The position numbers and the translations under genes are program-made. Below are positions 7,385 to 15,271 of a stretch of DNA of 58,152 nucleotides, piece after piece; the first letter of the stretch is position 1; every line of letters begins with the position of its first letter. Where the stretch lies: positions 1 to 58,152 of the forward strand of contig JAKATK010000009.1 in NCBI GenBank assembly GCA_021827995.1. The letters are read 5' to 3'. The notes beneath the pieces are model-generated. The model saw nothing but the letters and a program-made list of their open reading frames with translations. It was not told the origin of the DNA and searched no databases. This stretch comes from Microcaldota archaeon (GTDB lineage Archaea; Micrarchaeota; Micrarchaeia; Micrarchaeales; Micrarchaeaceae).

Positions 7385-8467
7385 CTATGTTGCTTTGTTG
7401 TTCTTGGGCAGCACGGCGTCAATGACGAACTCGGGACTGAACGGCACCATAGCGTCGTAGCCCTCGCCCACGCCGAAGAATAGCACAGGTATGCCGGTCA
7501 CTGCGGCTATCGATATGGCGTTGCCGCCCCTCGCGTCGCAGTCCAGCTTCGTCAGCACTATGCCGTCTATCCTTATGTGCCTTGAGAGCTCTGCGACCTG
7601 GTCGGCTATGACACCGCCCGCCGTGCTCTCCCCCACGAATATCGTTATGTCCGGCTTCGCGACCCTGACGATCTTCTGCATCTCGCTTATCAGGTTCTTG
7701 TTGGTCTCCTGCCTGCCGGCGCTGTCGATGAGAACGACCTGCAGGCCGCGCGCCTTCGCGTAGGCTATCGCGTCGAAAGCTACGCTGGCCGGGTCCGCGC
7801 CGTACCTGCTCTTGACTACCGGAACGCCGATCCTGTTCGCGTGGTACTCGGTCTGCTCTATCGCCGCTGCCCTGAAGGTGTCGCTCGCAGATATGACGCA
7901 CGCGATGCCCATTGACTTGAACCTGTATGCGAACTTGCCTATTGTGGTTGTCTTGCCGGTGCCGTTTGGGCCGACGAATAGTATCGATACCGGAATGGCG
8001 CCAGCGGCAGCCTTCTCGGACACGTGCTTGAATACGTCTATGCCTGGCTTCGCTGATGAGAGCGTGTCGAGCAGCGACTGCCTGACAGCTCCCAGAATCT
8101 CATCGTACAGGCCCTTGGTGCTGAAGTCCGCCGACGAGAGCCTGCCCCTCATGTCCTCCAGCATGGGTTCGACGGCCCCAAGGGCGACATCGCTCTGTAG
8201 CAGAGAGACGCGCACCTTGCCTAGGAAGTCGTCTATCTCGTTGTCTTTGAGCCTTATCCTGCCGCCGAATGCCTTGACGATCTTAGTCGCGGCATTAAGC
8301 CTGACAGTTTCGTCCAGCGCCTTCGCTGCAGGCTCCGGCCTCGGTTCCGGCGCTGCCTGGGCCGCAGGCCCTGCTGCAGCGTCGCTCTCCGCCTCCGGCT
8401 GGGCCTCCTCGCCGGCGACTAGGCCCTTGACCGCGCCGGCTATCTTCTTCTTCAGGCTTTCGAACAT
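7385..8467 (-). CDS. ftsY: Signal recognition particle receptor FtsY
   Basis: FtsY is the SRP receptor GTPase that docks SRP-ribosome complexes at the membrane. The 360-residue protein has an acidic, Ala/Pro-rich N-terminal linker (about residues 18-50), an N domain, and a G domain with GPNGTGKTTT (166-174), DTFRAAA, DSAGR and TKLD guanine-recognition motifs. It is the last gene of the leftward block rps19e-pdcd5-rpl39e-rpl31e-eif6-rpl18a-pfdA-ftsY, an order common in archaea, and its ATG lies 1 bp after the pfdA stop. Its 3' half is duplicated at 4824-5329. Confidence 0.97.
   Translation of the reverse strand: MFESLKKKIAGAVKGLVAGEEAQPEAESDAAAGPAAQAAPEPRPEPAAKALDETVRLNAATKIVKAFGGRIRLKDNEIDDFLGKVRVSLLQSDVALGAVEPMLEDMRGRLSSADFSTKGLYDEILGAVRQSLLDTLSSAKPGIDVFKHVSEKAAAGAIPVSILFVGPNGTGKTTTIGKFAYRFKSMGIACVISASDTFRAAAIEQTEYHANRIGVPVVKSRYGADPASVAFDAIAYAKARGLQVVLIDSAGRQETNKNLISEMQKIVRVAKPDITIFVGESTAGGVIADQVAELSRHIRIDGIVLTKLDCDARGGNAISIAAVTGIPVLFFGVGEGYDAMVPFSPEFVIDAVLPKNNKAT
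7407..7912. repeat. 506-bp direct repeat, copy 2 (inside intact ftsY)
   Basis: This is the intact-gene copy of the repeat described at 4824-5329. Matching breaks at the ATG of the MGIAC segment on one side and seven codons before the ftsY stop on the other. Confidence 0.9.
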
Positions 8468-8468
8468 G

Positions 8469-8915
8469 TTACCTTCCGGCCTCGGCCATGCGGGCTAGCT
8501 TGTCGTCCACATCCACCATGGCCTGCTCGAGCTCGCGCTTGCTCCTCATGAGCGAGTCTATCTGCTTCCTCTGCTTCGCGACCAGGTTCGCCATGAGCTT
8601 AGACGCAGCGACCGCGTCTGCTTCTATGAAGTAGTTCGCACCAACGCCCATGATGACGCTCTTCGAGTCGGACGTCCTGACAGTCACGTAGACGTCGGAT
8701 CCGATGGGCATGAGCGCCTCCTTCTGCGCTATGCTGCCCAGGTTCGCGACCGTGGCCTGCGCGCTGTTCATCCTCCCGAGCTCGTCGAGCATGCCGCTGA
8801 GGCCCTGCGTGACGGCAGCGTACTGGTTCTCGTAGAGGCGCTGCAGGTAGCTCAGAGCCTCTATCGTCTGCTCGGCTTCTGCCTCCCCACCGGTGGGCTT
8901 CTGCGGCTCTGCCAT
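8469..8915 (-). CDS. pfdA: Prefoldin alpha subunit
   Basis: The 148-residue protein has the prefoldin-alpha layout: an N-terminal coiled coil (IEALSYLQRLYENQYAAVTQGLSGMLDEL), a central beta-hairpin region with the MPIGSDVYVTV and VIMGVGANYFIE blocks, and a C-terminal coiled coil. Two alpha and four beta subunits form the cytosolic jellyfish-shaped co-chaperone that passes unfolded chains to the thermosome. It lies in the ribosomal/SRP operon between rpl18a and ftsY, as in many archaea. Confidence 0.93.
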   Translation of the reverse strand: MAEPQKPTGGEAEAEQTIEALSYLQRLYENQYAAVTQGLSGMLDELGRMNSAQATVANLGSIAQKEALMPIGSDVYVTVRTSDSKSVIMGVGANYFIEADAVAASKLMANLVAKQRKQIDSLMRSKRELEQAMVDVDDKLARMAEAGR

Positions 8916-8919
8916 CGCA

Positions 8920-9111
8920 TCACTTCCCCTCGTCTTGTGCCTGCGCAGGCTTGACGTCCTTTATGCGTATAGCGATCTTCCTGACGCCCTGCGATGACCC
9001 GATCCTGGCCAGCGCGAGCTCACTCGCGTGCCTCTCGTTGAGCGCCTCTATCTCTACCGAGAAGTCCTGGCCCGCGCCCCTTGCTATGGAGCCGCTCACA
9101 ACGAATCTCAT
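8920..9111 (-). CDS. rpl18a: Large-subunit ribosomal protein L18Ae (LX)
   Basis: This 63-residue protein matches the archaeal LX/L18Ae family: MRFVVSGSI at the start, then an EIEALNERHASELALARIGS segment, and a KIAIRIKDV strand before a short charged tail. It is a late-assembling surface protein of the 50S subunit. Its position between eif6 and pfdA is the normal archaeal order. Confidence 0.93.
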   Translation of the reverse strand: MRFVVSGSIARGAGQDFSVEIEALNERHASELALARIGSSQGVRKIAIRIKDVKPAQAQDEGK

Positions 9112-9123
9112 TACATCACCAAA

Positions 9124-9795
9124 TCAATCAATGCCAAGTCCGTCCATGATGCGCGCCATCTCGTAGCCGGTGGTCGCTTCGCCCACGACCATGCCGTTCG
9201 AGTTCGAGACCGCGGCTATGCCTATGCTGAGGAAGCCGGTGTTCGCCGTCGACCTCACTGATTTCATGCCGACGAGGCTATCGACGCGCTCCTGGTCCTC
9301 GTCCGTGCCCCTGTTGTTTATGACTATGCCCCTGTTAGTCAGTATGTTGTTGGCACCCACGGTCTTGAAGCCGCCGATAGCCGCCTTCACGACCTCGACT
9401 CCGAGTGTGTCGCGTATGACCGCTTCAGAAGCGGCGTCGTAATCCGGGTTTACGATCGCGATCCTGTCGTTGGCCAGCACGTTGTTTCCGACTGCGTTGA
9501 GGCCTGACTCTATCACGCCTATGTTTATGCCGAGGCCGGCGCTCTTGAGGGCGTCTAGCTCCCTGTCGTCGATCAGGTTTGACATGATGATGCCGTTTGA
9601 GTTTGCCCTAGCCAGCATGCCCACCAGGCCGGAGCCGAAGATCGTGAGCCCGGTCACGTCCACGCCGAGGTTTTCGGCGATGATCGACCTCGCCTTGGGG
9701 CCCAGCTCGCTGCCGACGAAGGCGTGACCGTCGCTAGCGGTCGCGAACGCGCCCACGTAATCGCTGCCCACGACCCTGAATTTTGCAGCAGACAT
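9124..9795 (-). CDS. eif6: Translation initiation factor 6 (aIF6)
   Basis: The 223-residue protein shows the five-fold repeated alpha/beta pentein of IF6, with recurring blocks such as DGHAFVGSELG, SGLVGMLARANSNGIIMS, AVGNNVLANDRIAIVNP, TVGANNILTNRGIVIN and SNSNGMVVGEATTGYEM. IF6 binds the 50S subunit and prevents premature joining with 30S. The length is typical and the neighbours are rpl31e and rpl18a. Confidence 0.96.
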   Translation of the reverse strand: MSAAKFRVVGSDYVGAFATASDGHAFVGSELGPKARSIIAENLGVDVTGLTIFGSGLVGMLARANSNGIIMSNLIDDRELDALKSAGLGINIGVIESGLNAVGNNVLANDRIAIVNPDYDAASEAVIRDTLGVEVVKAAIGGFKTVGANNILTNRGIVINNRGTDEDQERVDSLVGMKSVRSTANTGFLSIGIAAVSNSNGMVVGEATTGYEMARIMDGLGID

Positions 9796-9813
9796 CGAAG
9801 CCCAGCCTGGCGC

Positions 9814-10287
9814 TCACTTGGCCCCGGGTGCGTCCACGGGCGCGGCGGCCTCCTTCGCCGGCTTGCCCGCCTTGGGCGCCGTCCTCTCCGCAGCCTTTGC
9901 GTTATCCGCAGCCCTGGCCTCCTTGTCCGCCTTTGCAGGCTTGGCGTCCGGCTCCGGCTGCTTGGCTGGCTGCCCCTTCGCGCCCTCGGCCTTCCTCGCC
10001 CCCTTCGCCTCGGCCTTGGGCGCGGCCTCCTGCGCGGCTGAGAACAGCGTAGCGCTTATCTTGTCCTTTTCCGACGTCACGCTCACCCTGAGCGGCAGCA
10101 TGTGCCTGGAGAAGCGCTTCGTTATGGCCTCGTTGAGGTCGCCGCTAAGCCTGACCTTCCCCGGGCTGCTCTTCATCTGGCTCGCTATGCGCTCCCTGAC
10201 GAAGCTAACAGCCTTGTACCTCCTCTTCGTTTCCGGCTGCGTGAGCAGGTACTTCCTTACGTTTATCGTTATCAGCCTTGCCGCCAT
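9814..10287 (-). CDS. rpl31e: Ribosomal protein L31e with long Ala/Lys/Pro tail
   Basis: Residues 1-85 are a normal L31e, including the MLPLRVSVTSEKDKI segment. It sits near the polypeptide exit tunnel of the 50S subunit. The remaining 70 or so residues are almost entirely Ala, Lys, Pro, Glu and Gln and look disordered; archaeal L31e usually ends after about 80-100 residues. The tail may bind rRNA or a factor at the tunnel exit, or be a lineage-specific low-complexity expansion. Confidence 0.93.
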   Translation of the reverse strand: MAARLITINVRKYLLTQPETKRRYKAVSFVRERIASQMKSSPGKVRLSGDLNEAITKRFSRHMLPLRVSVTSEKDKISATLFSAAQEAAPKAEAKGARKAEGAKGQPAKQPEPDAKPAKADKEARAADNAKAAERTAPKAGKPAKEAAAPVDAPGAK

Positions 10288-10291
10288 GCGA

Positions 10292-10447
10292 TCACTTTAG
10301 CTTGAGCTTCGAGCGCCTCCAGTTCCTCGAGAACATGTTCTCGCGTATGCGCCTGTGGGTCCTCACGGTAGCGAGGAGCGGTATGCGCCTCGCGCGCTTG
10401 AGCCTCTTCCCCAGCATCCTCTTCTTATGCATCGATTTCTTCGACAT
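10292..10447 (-). CDS. rpl39e: Ribosomal protein L39e
   Basis: This short frame encodes 51 residues, beginning MSKKSMHKKRMLGKRLKRAR and ending RRSKLKLK. The length, the extreme Lys/Arg content and the RNWRR motif near the C-terminus identify L39e, which lines the exit tunnel of the large subunit. It lies exactly in the expected slot between pdcd5 and rpl31e, with 4-8 bp gaps. Confidence 0.93.
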   Translation of the reverse strand: MSKKSMHKKRMLGKRLKRARRIPLLATVRTHRRIRENMFSRNWRRSKLKLK

Positions 10448-10455
10448 CGCATCAC

Positions 10456-10767
10456 TCACTTGTGCCTGAACTCTATCTTCGGCTCGCGCCTATAGGTGAG
10501 CCTGTTGAGCAGGTCCACGAACTGCTGCTCGGTCATCCGGCCAGCTATCCTGTTGCTTCTCGCGAGGGTTATCAGCACGTCGAGGAGCTGCGCGTACAGC
10601 TCGTAGTTCGAGATCTTTATGTTCATTAGCCTCTCATATGCCTTGGGTTCGAGCAGCTGCTGCACCATGTCCTTCTTCTGCTGCTCTATCTGCGCGCGCT
10701 TCAGCGCAGACACCAGCTGCTTCCTCAGCGCCCTCTGCTCCTCGGGTTCCTGCTCGTTTTCCGGCAT
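10456..10767 (-). CDS. DNA-binding protein of the PDCD5/TFAR19 family
   Basis: The 103-residue protein matches archaeal PDCD5 homologs: an acidic N-terminal tail, a helical bundle with the RAQIEQQKKDMVQQLLEPKA and ERLMNIK segments, and the C-terminal ARSNRIAGRMTEQQFVDLL region ending in a basic tail. Archaeal members bind double-stranded DNA in vitro. The gene is a standard member of this operon between rps19e and rpl39e. Confidence 0.92.
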   Translation of the reverse strand: MPENEQEPEEQRALRKQLVSALKRAQIEQQKKDMVQQLLEPKAYERLMNIKISNYELYAQLLDVLITLARSNRIAGRMTEQQFVDLLNRLTYRREPKIEFRHK

Positions 10768-10782
10768 CGCACTGCACCGCGC

Positions 10783-11202
10783 TCAGGCCCTTGACTTGGA
10801 GAGCTCGGTGCTTATCTTGTCGAGCATGGACCTGCCCTGCGGGGTTATCTCCCTGCCGAGCTTCGACCTCTTGACAAGCTTCGCCTTCTCGAGCTCCCTG
10901 AGCGAGTCTGTGATAAGGCTGCCGCCAGCACGGGCCCTGTGCTGCCTGTGCACCACGTGCTGCTTCCTGCCGCCGTACCTGGTCCTCAGCCTCGATACGC
11001 CGATAGGGCCATTCAGGTAGACCTGCCTCAGTATGGAGGCGCTCCTCATGTACCAGAAGTCCGGGCTGCTTGGCGGCCTGTCCCTGTTCGAGCTTGACTT
11101 GGCCACGCTTATGTATTCCGGCGGCTTGCTTATAAGGCCCTTGAGCTTCTCTGCGGTTGACCCGACGAGGTCGGACGCCTTCACATCGTATATTGTTGAC
11201 AT
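10783..11202 (-). CDS. rps19e: Small-subunit ribosomal protein S19e
   Basis: The 139-residue protein has the S19e signature order: YDVKASDLV, a PEYISVAKSS block, DFWYMRSASILRQVYLNGPIGV, the RYGGRK basic segment and a C-terminal winged-helix-like ITDSLRELEKAKLV. It belongs to the 30S head. It is the first gene of the block, and a TATA-like box (TATTATAG near 11253-11264) lies about 50-60 bp upstream on the minus strand. Confidence 0.96.
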   Translation of the reverse strand: MSTIYDVKASDLVGSTAEKLKGLISKPPEYISVAKSSSNRDRPPSSPDFWYMRSASILRQVYLNGPIGVSRLRTRYGGRKQHVVHRQHRARAGGSLITDSLRELEKAKLVKRSKLGREITPQGRSMLDKISTELSKSRA

Positions 11203-11292
11203 GCAATCATGCGGACAAGAAGCACTGGAGGTGCTCCGTAGCTATTGCACAAAAAGGCTATTATAGCTTTCTTCGCCGATGCGGCGCACGGC

Positions 11293-11988
11293 TCAGTCCA
11301 TCCTTATCAGGTACCTGTACGCCAGTGCAGCCAGCGCGCCGCCCACGATAGGGCCTATCCACCACACGTACCAGTTGGCGAAGCTGCCGGCGACTATCTC
11401 GGGCCCTATGGCGCGGGCCGGGTTGAGCATGGCGCCGGTAAGCGGCCCTATGGCGAGTGCGGAGACCGCGACCGTGATGCCTATCGCGAAACCGCCGAGG
11501 TGCGGGCCCTTGCGGTCGATCGCTGTGCCGAAGACTACCATGACTAGGAAGAAGGTCGTGACAGCTTCTAGGATTATGCCCTGCAGCGGAGCAGTCTGCG
11601 GGCCGAGCGCTGGCGCGCCCCACGCAGCCGCGCTGCCGGCGGCGAGCGGCATGGAGGCCATGAGCAGGAAGCCTGCGACAGTGGCGCCGAGAACCTGGCA
11701 CACTATGTAGACGAGCGCGTCCGCGGCCCGTATCCTGCCGCCGATGAGTGCGCCCACTGTCACTGCTGGGTTAAGGTGGCCGCCTGACGTGCCCATAGTG
11801 GCTGATACAGCGACCGCGAGCGCTAGGCCGTTCGCAAGCGCTATCATCAGGAGCGCGGAGCCCTGCACGCCGACACCAAGGTAGCTGACCGCTATGGCCG
11901 AGCCGGCGCCGACGAAGACGAACAGCAGGGTGCCGAGGAACTCCGCGGAAGCGCGCCTGCCCAACGATGGATTTCTTGGTCTTGCCAT
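11293..11988 (-). CDS. Aquaporin / MIP-family channel
   Basis: The 231-residue protein has six membrane helices and the two half-helix motifs of major intrinsic proteins: NPAVTVG (about residue 73) and NPARAIGP (about 190). It should conduct water or small neutral solutes across the cytoplasmic membrane. The selectivity residues cannot be assigned safely by eye. It stands alone, downstream of rps19e in the opposite sense of transcription flow, with a separate start at ATG 11988. Confidence 0.93.
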   Translation of the reverse strand: MARPRNPSLGRRASAEFLGTLLFVFVGAGSAIAVSYLGVGVQGSALLMIALANGLALAVAVSATMGTSGGHLNPAVTVGALIGGRIRAADALVYIVCQVLGATVAGFLLMASMPLAAGSAAAWGAPALGPQTAPLQGIILEAVTTFFLVMVVFGTAIDRKGPHLGGFAIGITVAVSALAIGPLTGAMLNPARAIGPEIVAGSFANWYVWWIGPIVGGALAALAYRYLIRMD

Positions 11989-12036
11989 TACAACACCGCA
12001 AGCATTAACTATAGGACGACGCAGGGGCCTACGCGC

Positions 12037-12834
12037 TCACTCGACTTTTATGGATTGCTGGCCATTCTTCTGAGTGGCTGCACGGACCGGCGCGGGCACG
12101 ACACCGAATGCTGTTACGAGTATTATCACAGCTAATGGGGCGAGAAGGAACGCCAGCATTGGGCCTACAACAGGCACTATCGCTACCAGCAGCGTGACGT
12201 ATAGTATGGCGCTAGAGTTGCTGGACTTGGCGCCGATCTCGCCAAACGCGCGCAGGAAGTTGATATCGGCCTTGGCTGAGAGCCCAGTGAGCGCCATCCC
12301 GACCCATAGCGCCACGAGCAGGCCGCCAATGAAGTTGCCAAGCAGGCCGATGGCGATAAGAAGGCCCGATATTAGGCCGCCGATCGCACCGACCACAGCC
12401 ACTGCAATGACCGTGTTCATTTTCGCGAGCAACCGGTTTGTCCCGGCCAGGACGACCTTCGCGTAGTCCACCTGGCGACCAGCAGCGATGGATGCTGTCG
12501 TCTCATACAGCGAGGCTATGAAGCATGCGCCGATGATGGCCAGCAGCGCGCCGTAAACCAGCTCCACTATCCCGGCCACAACCGGGTTGTATATGAACAC
12601 AGCTGAACCGGAGAAGTAGCTGGTCGACACATAGAGCGACCTGAACGCGACCGCGTCAAGTATCGCGTAGAATACGACGCTTATTATCACGAATATTATC
12701 ACGAATATAAGTAGCGTGAATATGTAATCGGCTGGGTGGGAGTACAGCAGCTTCGTGGACTTGTCCCATAGCTCCGACCTGGGCGGTCTCTTTGCATCCT
12801 GCTCGGCACCGCTCACGGTTGCGCCTTTCTCCAT
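12037..12834 (-). CDS. Polytopic membrane protein, unknown
   Basis: This 265-residue protein has a charged N-terminus and about six hydrophobic segments rich in Ala, Gly, Ile and Val, plus an amphipathic KADINFLRAFGEI loop. It loosely resembles archaeal DUF4013/DUF7847-type membrane proteins, but I cannot assign a family. ATG 12834 is preferred over upstream codons because a TATA box lies 22-30 bp upstream, so the extra 49 residues of the longer frame would be outside the transcript. Confidence 0.65.
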   Translation of the reverse strand: MEKGATVSGAEQDAKRPPRSELWDKSTKLLYSHPADYIFTLLIFVIIFVIISVVFYAILDAVAFRSLYVSTSYFSGSAVFIYNPVVAGIVELVYGALLAIIGACFIASLYETTASIAAGRQVDYAKVVLAGTNRLLAKMNTVIAVAVVGAIGGLISGLLIAIGLLGNFIGGLLVALWVGMALTGLSAKADINFLRAFGEIGAKSSNSSAILYVTLLVAIVPVVGPMLAFLLAPLAVIILVTAFGVVPAPVRAATQKNGQQSIKVE

Positions 12835-12855
12835 GCTTGGTTTTCTGCAGCAACG

Positions 12856-12864
12856 TTTAAATAT
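12856..12864 (-). promoter_or_regulatory. TATA box of the 12.0-12.8 kb membrane protein gene
   Basis: The plus-strand sequence TTTAAATAT (read as ATATTTAAA on the minus strand) lies 22-30 bp before ATG 12834, typical for a leaderless archaeal transcript. Confidence 0.5.
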
Positions 12865-12999
12865 GGCACAGGGTTTGAACGCGTTTGTTGCGAGCGCCTC
12901 TGATCGGCACTTCGACCCATTTGAAATGGCAACCGTGGCAGCGCAACAATTTCGGCACGTTTTTATGCACAGGGGTAGCAATTTAAGCGGTTGATTTAG

Positions 13000-13401
13000 A
13001 TGGCAGGTGCGAAATCATCGGAAGATTCGAAACAGAACCAGCAGTCAGGCGTGGGTGGCAACGACAGCGTAATGTTCCTGTTCGCCTACCTATTATCCTG
13101 GATATCCGGCATAATCGTGCTGCTGATGTACGGTGAAAGGAACAAGAGGCTGAAGTTCCACGCAATGCAGTCGATACTCTATGGGATAGGGGCCATGGTC
13201 GTGGTTGTGATACTCGATTTCATCTTCGCGGCCATAATTTTCAGCACGCTGGGGTTCTTCTATCTGGCATGGCTAGCGCTCATACCGAACCTGATAGGAT
13301 TGCTGCTATGGCTATACGGCATGTACATCGGCTATCAGGGGTACACTGGCAAGGACGTAGAGATCCCTTTTGTCGGGCCGATGGCGAAGCAGCATTCCTA
13401 A
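13000..13401 (+). CDS. DUF4870-like small membrane protein
   Basis: The 133-residue protein has a polar Gln/Ser-rich start, then three membrane segments with the DUF4870 signature: an AYLLSWISGIIVLLM helix, the ERNKRLKFHAMQSILYG turn, and a C-terminal YQGYTGKDVEIPFVGPMA motif. The family is common but has no known function. The gene is divergent from the upstream membrane protein and is followed by a strong hairpin terminator. Confidence 0.75.
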   Translation: MAGAKSSEDSKQNQQSGVGGNDSVMFLFAYLLSWISGIIVLLMYGERNKRLKFHAMQSILYGIGAMVVVVILDFIFAAIIFSTLGFFYLAWLALIPNLIGLLLWLYGMYIGYQGYTGKDVEIPFVGPMAKQHS

Positions 13402-13415
13402 AAGCGAGCCGGTTT

Positions 13416-13450
13416 GGGAGGCGTCGGCCTCCCATTTATTTCTTTTTGTT
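13416..13450 (+). terminator. Hairpin plus T-rich tract after the DUF4870 gene
   Basis: GGGAGGC (13416-13422), a GTCG loop and GCCTCCC (13427-13433) form a perfect 7-bp stem, followed by ATTTATTTCTTTTTGTT. It lies 15 bp after the stop codon and looks like a factor-independent terminator. Confidence 0.6.
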
Positions 13451-13633
13451 ACCATCCATAGCGTAGCGTGCTTAAGAAATCCAGTCTAGCGCATTCTCGC
13501 CGATTTTGGTTGGAGAAACCCGTAGCTTATCCGCTACAAGGGCTAGAGGCGCTTCGAGCGCATGGGACGGTGCGCGCTAGCAGGCGCCCATCTTTATAGC
13601 CTTTGCCGCTCATTATTCTTGGCGACGGATTGC

Positions 13634-14125
13634 ATGACAGGCCATATTAGGAAGAAGCCGCATATGCGTTCGGCCAGTCGCGTGGCCCCCGGAGAGGCTC
13701 CCAGGGTCCTAATGGCGAGCATAATAACCATAGTGGGCGGTGCGGTTATACTGGCTACGGGCGCGTTCTCGGCACTTGCAACGGTCATGGCGTTCACGGC
13801 GAGCGGCGCATCCTCCTCGCCAAGCATGGCGCTGGGCCAGTTCTGCTCTTCCGTAGCGGCTGTCGTGCCAAACAACGAGACCGCTACGCTGTACAACTGC
13901 GAGACTGCGATAGGCATCTACTACTTCATAGCCATAGCGTGCGGCATAATCGTGATATGGGCTGGCTTAGGCATGCACACAAACGATTATGACAGGCTTA
14001 GGAGGATGTCTGGCATAGCCCTGGCCTTCTCGATGGCTAGCATACTCGGCGGGGGCGGCCTGCTTATAGGGCTCGCGCTTGGAGTTATCGGCGGCTTGGT
14101 GGGAGCTACGAGCAGGCCTATTTGA
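13634..14125 (+). CDS. Four-helix membrane protein, paralog of the 34.0-kb regulator's membrane domain
   Basis: About 163 residues with four hydrophobic segments and an extracytoplasmic loop that carries two cysteines (FCSSVA and LYNCETA). Its last helix (MASILGGGGLLIGLALGVIGG) resembles the matching helix of the protein encoded at 34031-34693, which carries an extra C-terminal winged-helix domain. This copy has no DNA-binding part. A TATA-like CTTTATAG near 13592 supports a start around ATG 13634; ATG 13664 is an alternative. It overlaps the convergent adenosine-kinase-like gene by 8 bp. Function is unknown. Confidence 0.6.
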   Translation: MTGHIRKKPHMRSASRVAPGEAPRVLMASIITIVGGAVILATGAFSALATVMAFTASGASSSPSMALGQFCSSVAAVVPNNETATLYNCETAIGIYYFIAIACGIIVIWAGLGMHTNDYDRLRRMSGIALAFSMASILGGGGLLIGLALGVIGGLVGATSRPI

Positions 14126-14612
14126 GCTTGTAGCCTATCTTCCTGAGGAACGCGCGCCTCTCTGCCTTGTCATACTCCTTCTCCAGCGCCACCGCGTCGC
14201 TGCCATCTACCACGCCAATCACTGAGGTGCCGTTCCCGGTACTCGCAACTATGACGCTGACTGCGTTAGCCGTTGCGCAGAACACGTTAGAAACCTCGCT
14301 GACGCCCTTGATCGCATTCGAGACGTTTATAGGGTACGCGTCCAGTACCAGTATCACGAATGTGTGACCTGCCCCTATCCTAAGCGCGTTCCTGCCGGCC
14401 ATGTCGACGAGCGTGTCGTCGTTTCCCTCGAGCCTCACTAGGCGCGGCCCGCTGGCCTCGTTGAACGCTATCCCGAACTTTATGCCTGGCACTGACCCGG
14501 CCAGAGCTTCGTACAGGTCTTCCGCGGTCTTTATGAAACCGGCATGCCCTATTATGACCTGCGCCTCTTCTGGCTTATCTATCCTGACAACCGAAAGTTC
14601 TACGCCGGGCAT
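14118..14612 (-). CDS. Adenosine-specific kinase-like protein (DUF355/PF04008)
   Basis: The 164-residue protein matches the PF04008 family over its full length: EEAQVIIGHAGFIKTAEDLYEAL, IKFGIAFNEASGPRLVR, NALRIGAGHTFVI, the DAYPINVSNAIK block, NVFCATAN and SVIGVVDGSDAV, ending in RKIGYKL. Some archaeal members have been reported to phosphorylate adenosine, while others have no defined substrate. The full length and motif conservation suggest a working enzyme of nucleoside salvage. It is transcribed alone on the minus strand. Confidence 0.82.
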   Translation of the reverse strand: MPGVELSVVRIDKPEEAQVIIGHAGFIKTAEDLYEALAGSVPGIKFGIAFNEASGPRLVRLEGNDDTLVDMAGRNALRIGAGHTFVILVLDAYPINVSNAIKGVSEVSNVFCATANAVSVIVASTGNGTSVIGVVDGSDAVALEKEYDKAERRAFLRKIGYKLK

Positions 14613-14812
14613 TTGACCACATGCAGTGCGTTAGCGCTCCGGTTGCACTTTCGTTGGACTAGATTAAAAATGTTGGGGTGCCCACTGACTTGCATTTTTA
14701 TTGGTAATTAAAAATCAGGCCATAAAGCCGCGACCACTGGCTTTGGCCGTGCAGCGGGTTTTCAAAAAGACGTTCTTGCTGGGGCCATGGCGCGAAATAC
14801 GCTGACGCGGCG

Positions 14813-15256
14813 CTAACGCTCGAACACTTTTAGGAAGGTGTCCATCAGCATCAGCTTCACGAGCCTGCTGTTATCGTAATACGTCGCGGAGCTGACGACG
14901 AAGATGCGTGGATTCTCCCTCTTCGCAAGAAGGGGCGATAGCTGGCGCTCCAAGACTTCAGGTGGCGCCTCGGTGTAGTGCTCGCTCACCTCAGCCGGGC
15001 TCTCGATTATACCGTTGCCGTTCTTCAGGTATATGATCCTCATCTTGCCGGCGTTCTCGTCGTAGTCTACGATAGCTATGCCGTTGTCCGTGCTGACGTC
15101 GTACAGCGTTATCGATTCGAGCGCCCCTTGAGGACCGGGATAATCCAGGGTGGCCTGCGCGACCATAGCGTTGACGTGCTCAAGACGGCCGCCGGCCGCC
15201 ATGTCAAGCGCGTAGACATCGATGTCGAAAGCTACGTGCTTGTAAACGCCAGGCAT
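14813..15256 (-). CDS. Hypothetical protein downstream of the ferredoxin
   Basis: The 147-residue soluble protein has alternating strands and helices, including an ITLYDVSTDNGIAIVDYDE stretch and a C-terminal PRIFVVSSATYYDN segment. I recognise no family. Its start lies 15 bp after the ferredoxin stop, so it is probably the last gene of the leftward respiratory operon (two membrane proteins, ferredoxin, this gene). Confidence 0.55.
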   Translation of the reverse strand: MPGVYKHVAFDIDVYALDMAAGGRLEHVNAMVAQATLDYPGPQGALESITLYDVSTDNGIAIVDYDENAGKMRIIYLKNGNGIIESPAEVSEHYTEAPPEVLERQLSPLLAKRENPRIFVVSSATYYDNSRLVKLMLMDTFLKVFER

Positions 15257-15271
15257 TGGTACGCACCGACC

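Noticed and set aside
10634-11206. 190-codon frame over pdcd5 and rps19e
   Set aside because: It is a frame-shifted reading of two recognised ribosomal-operon genes.
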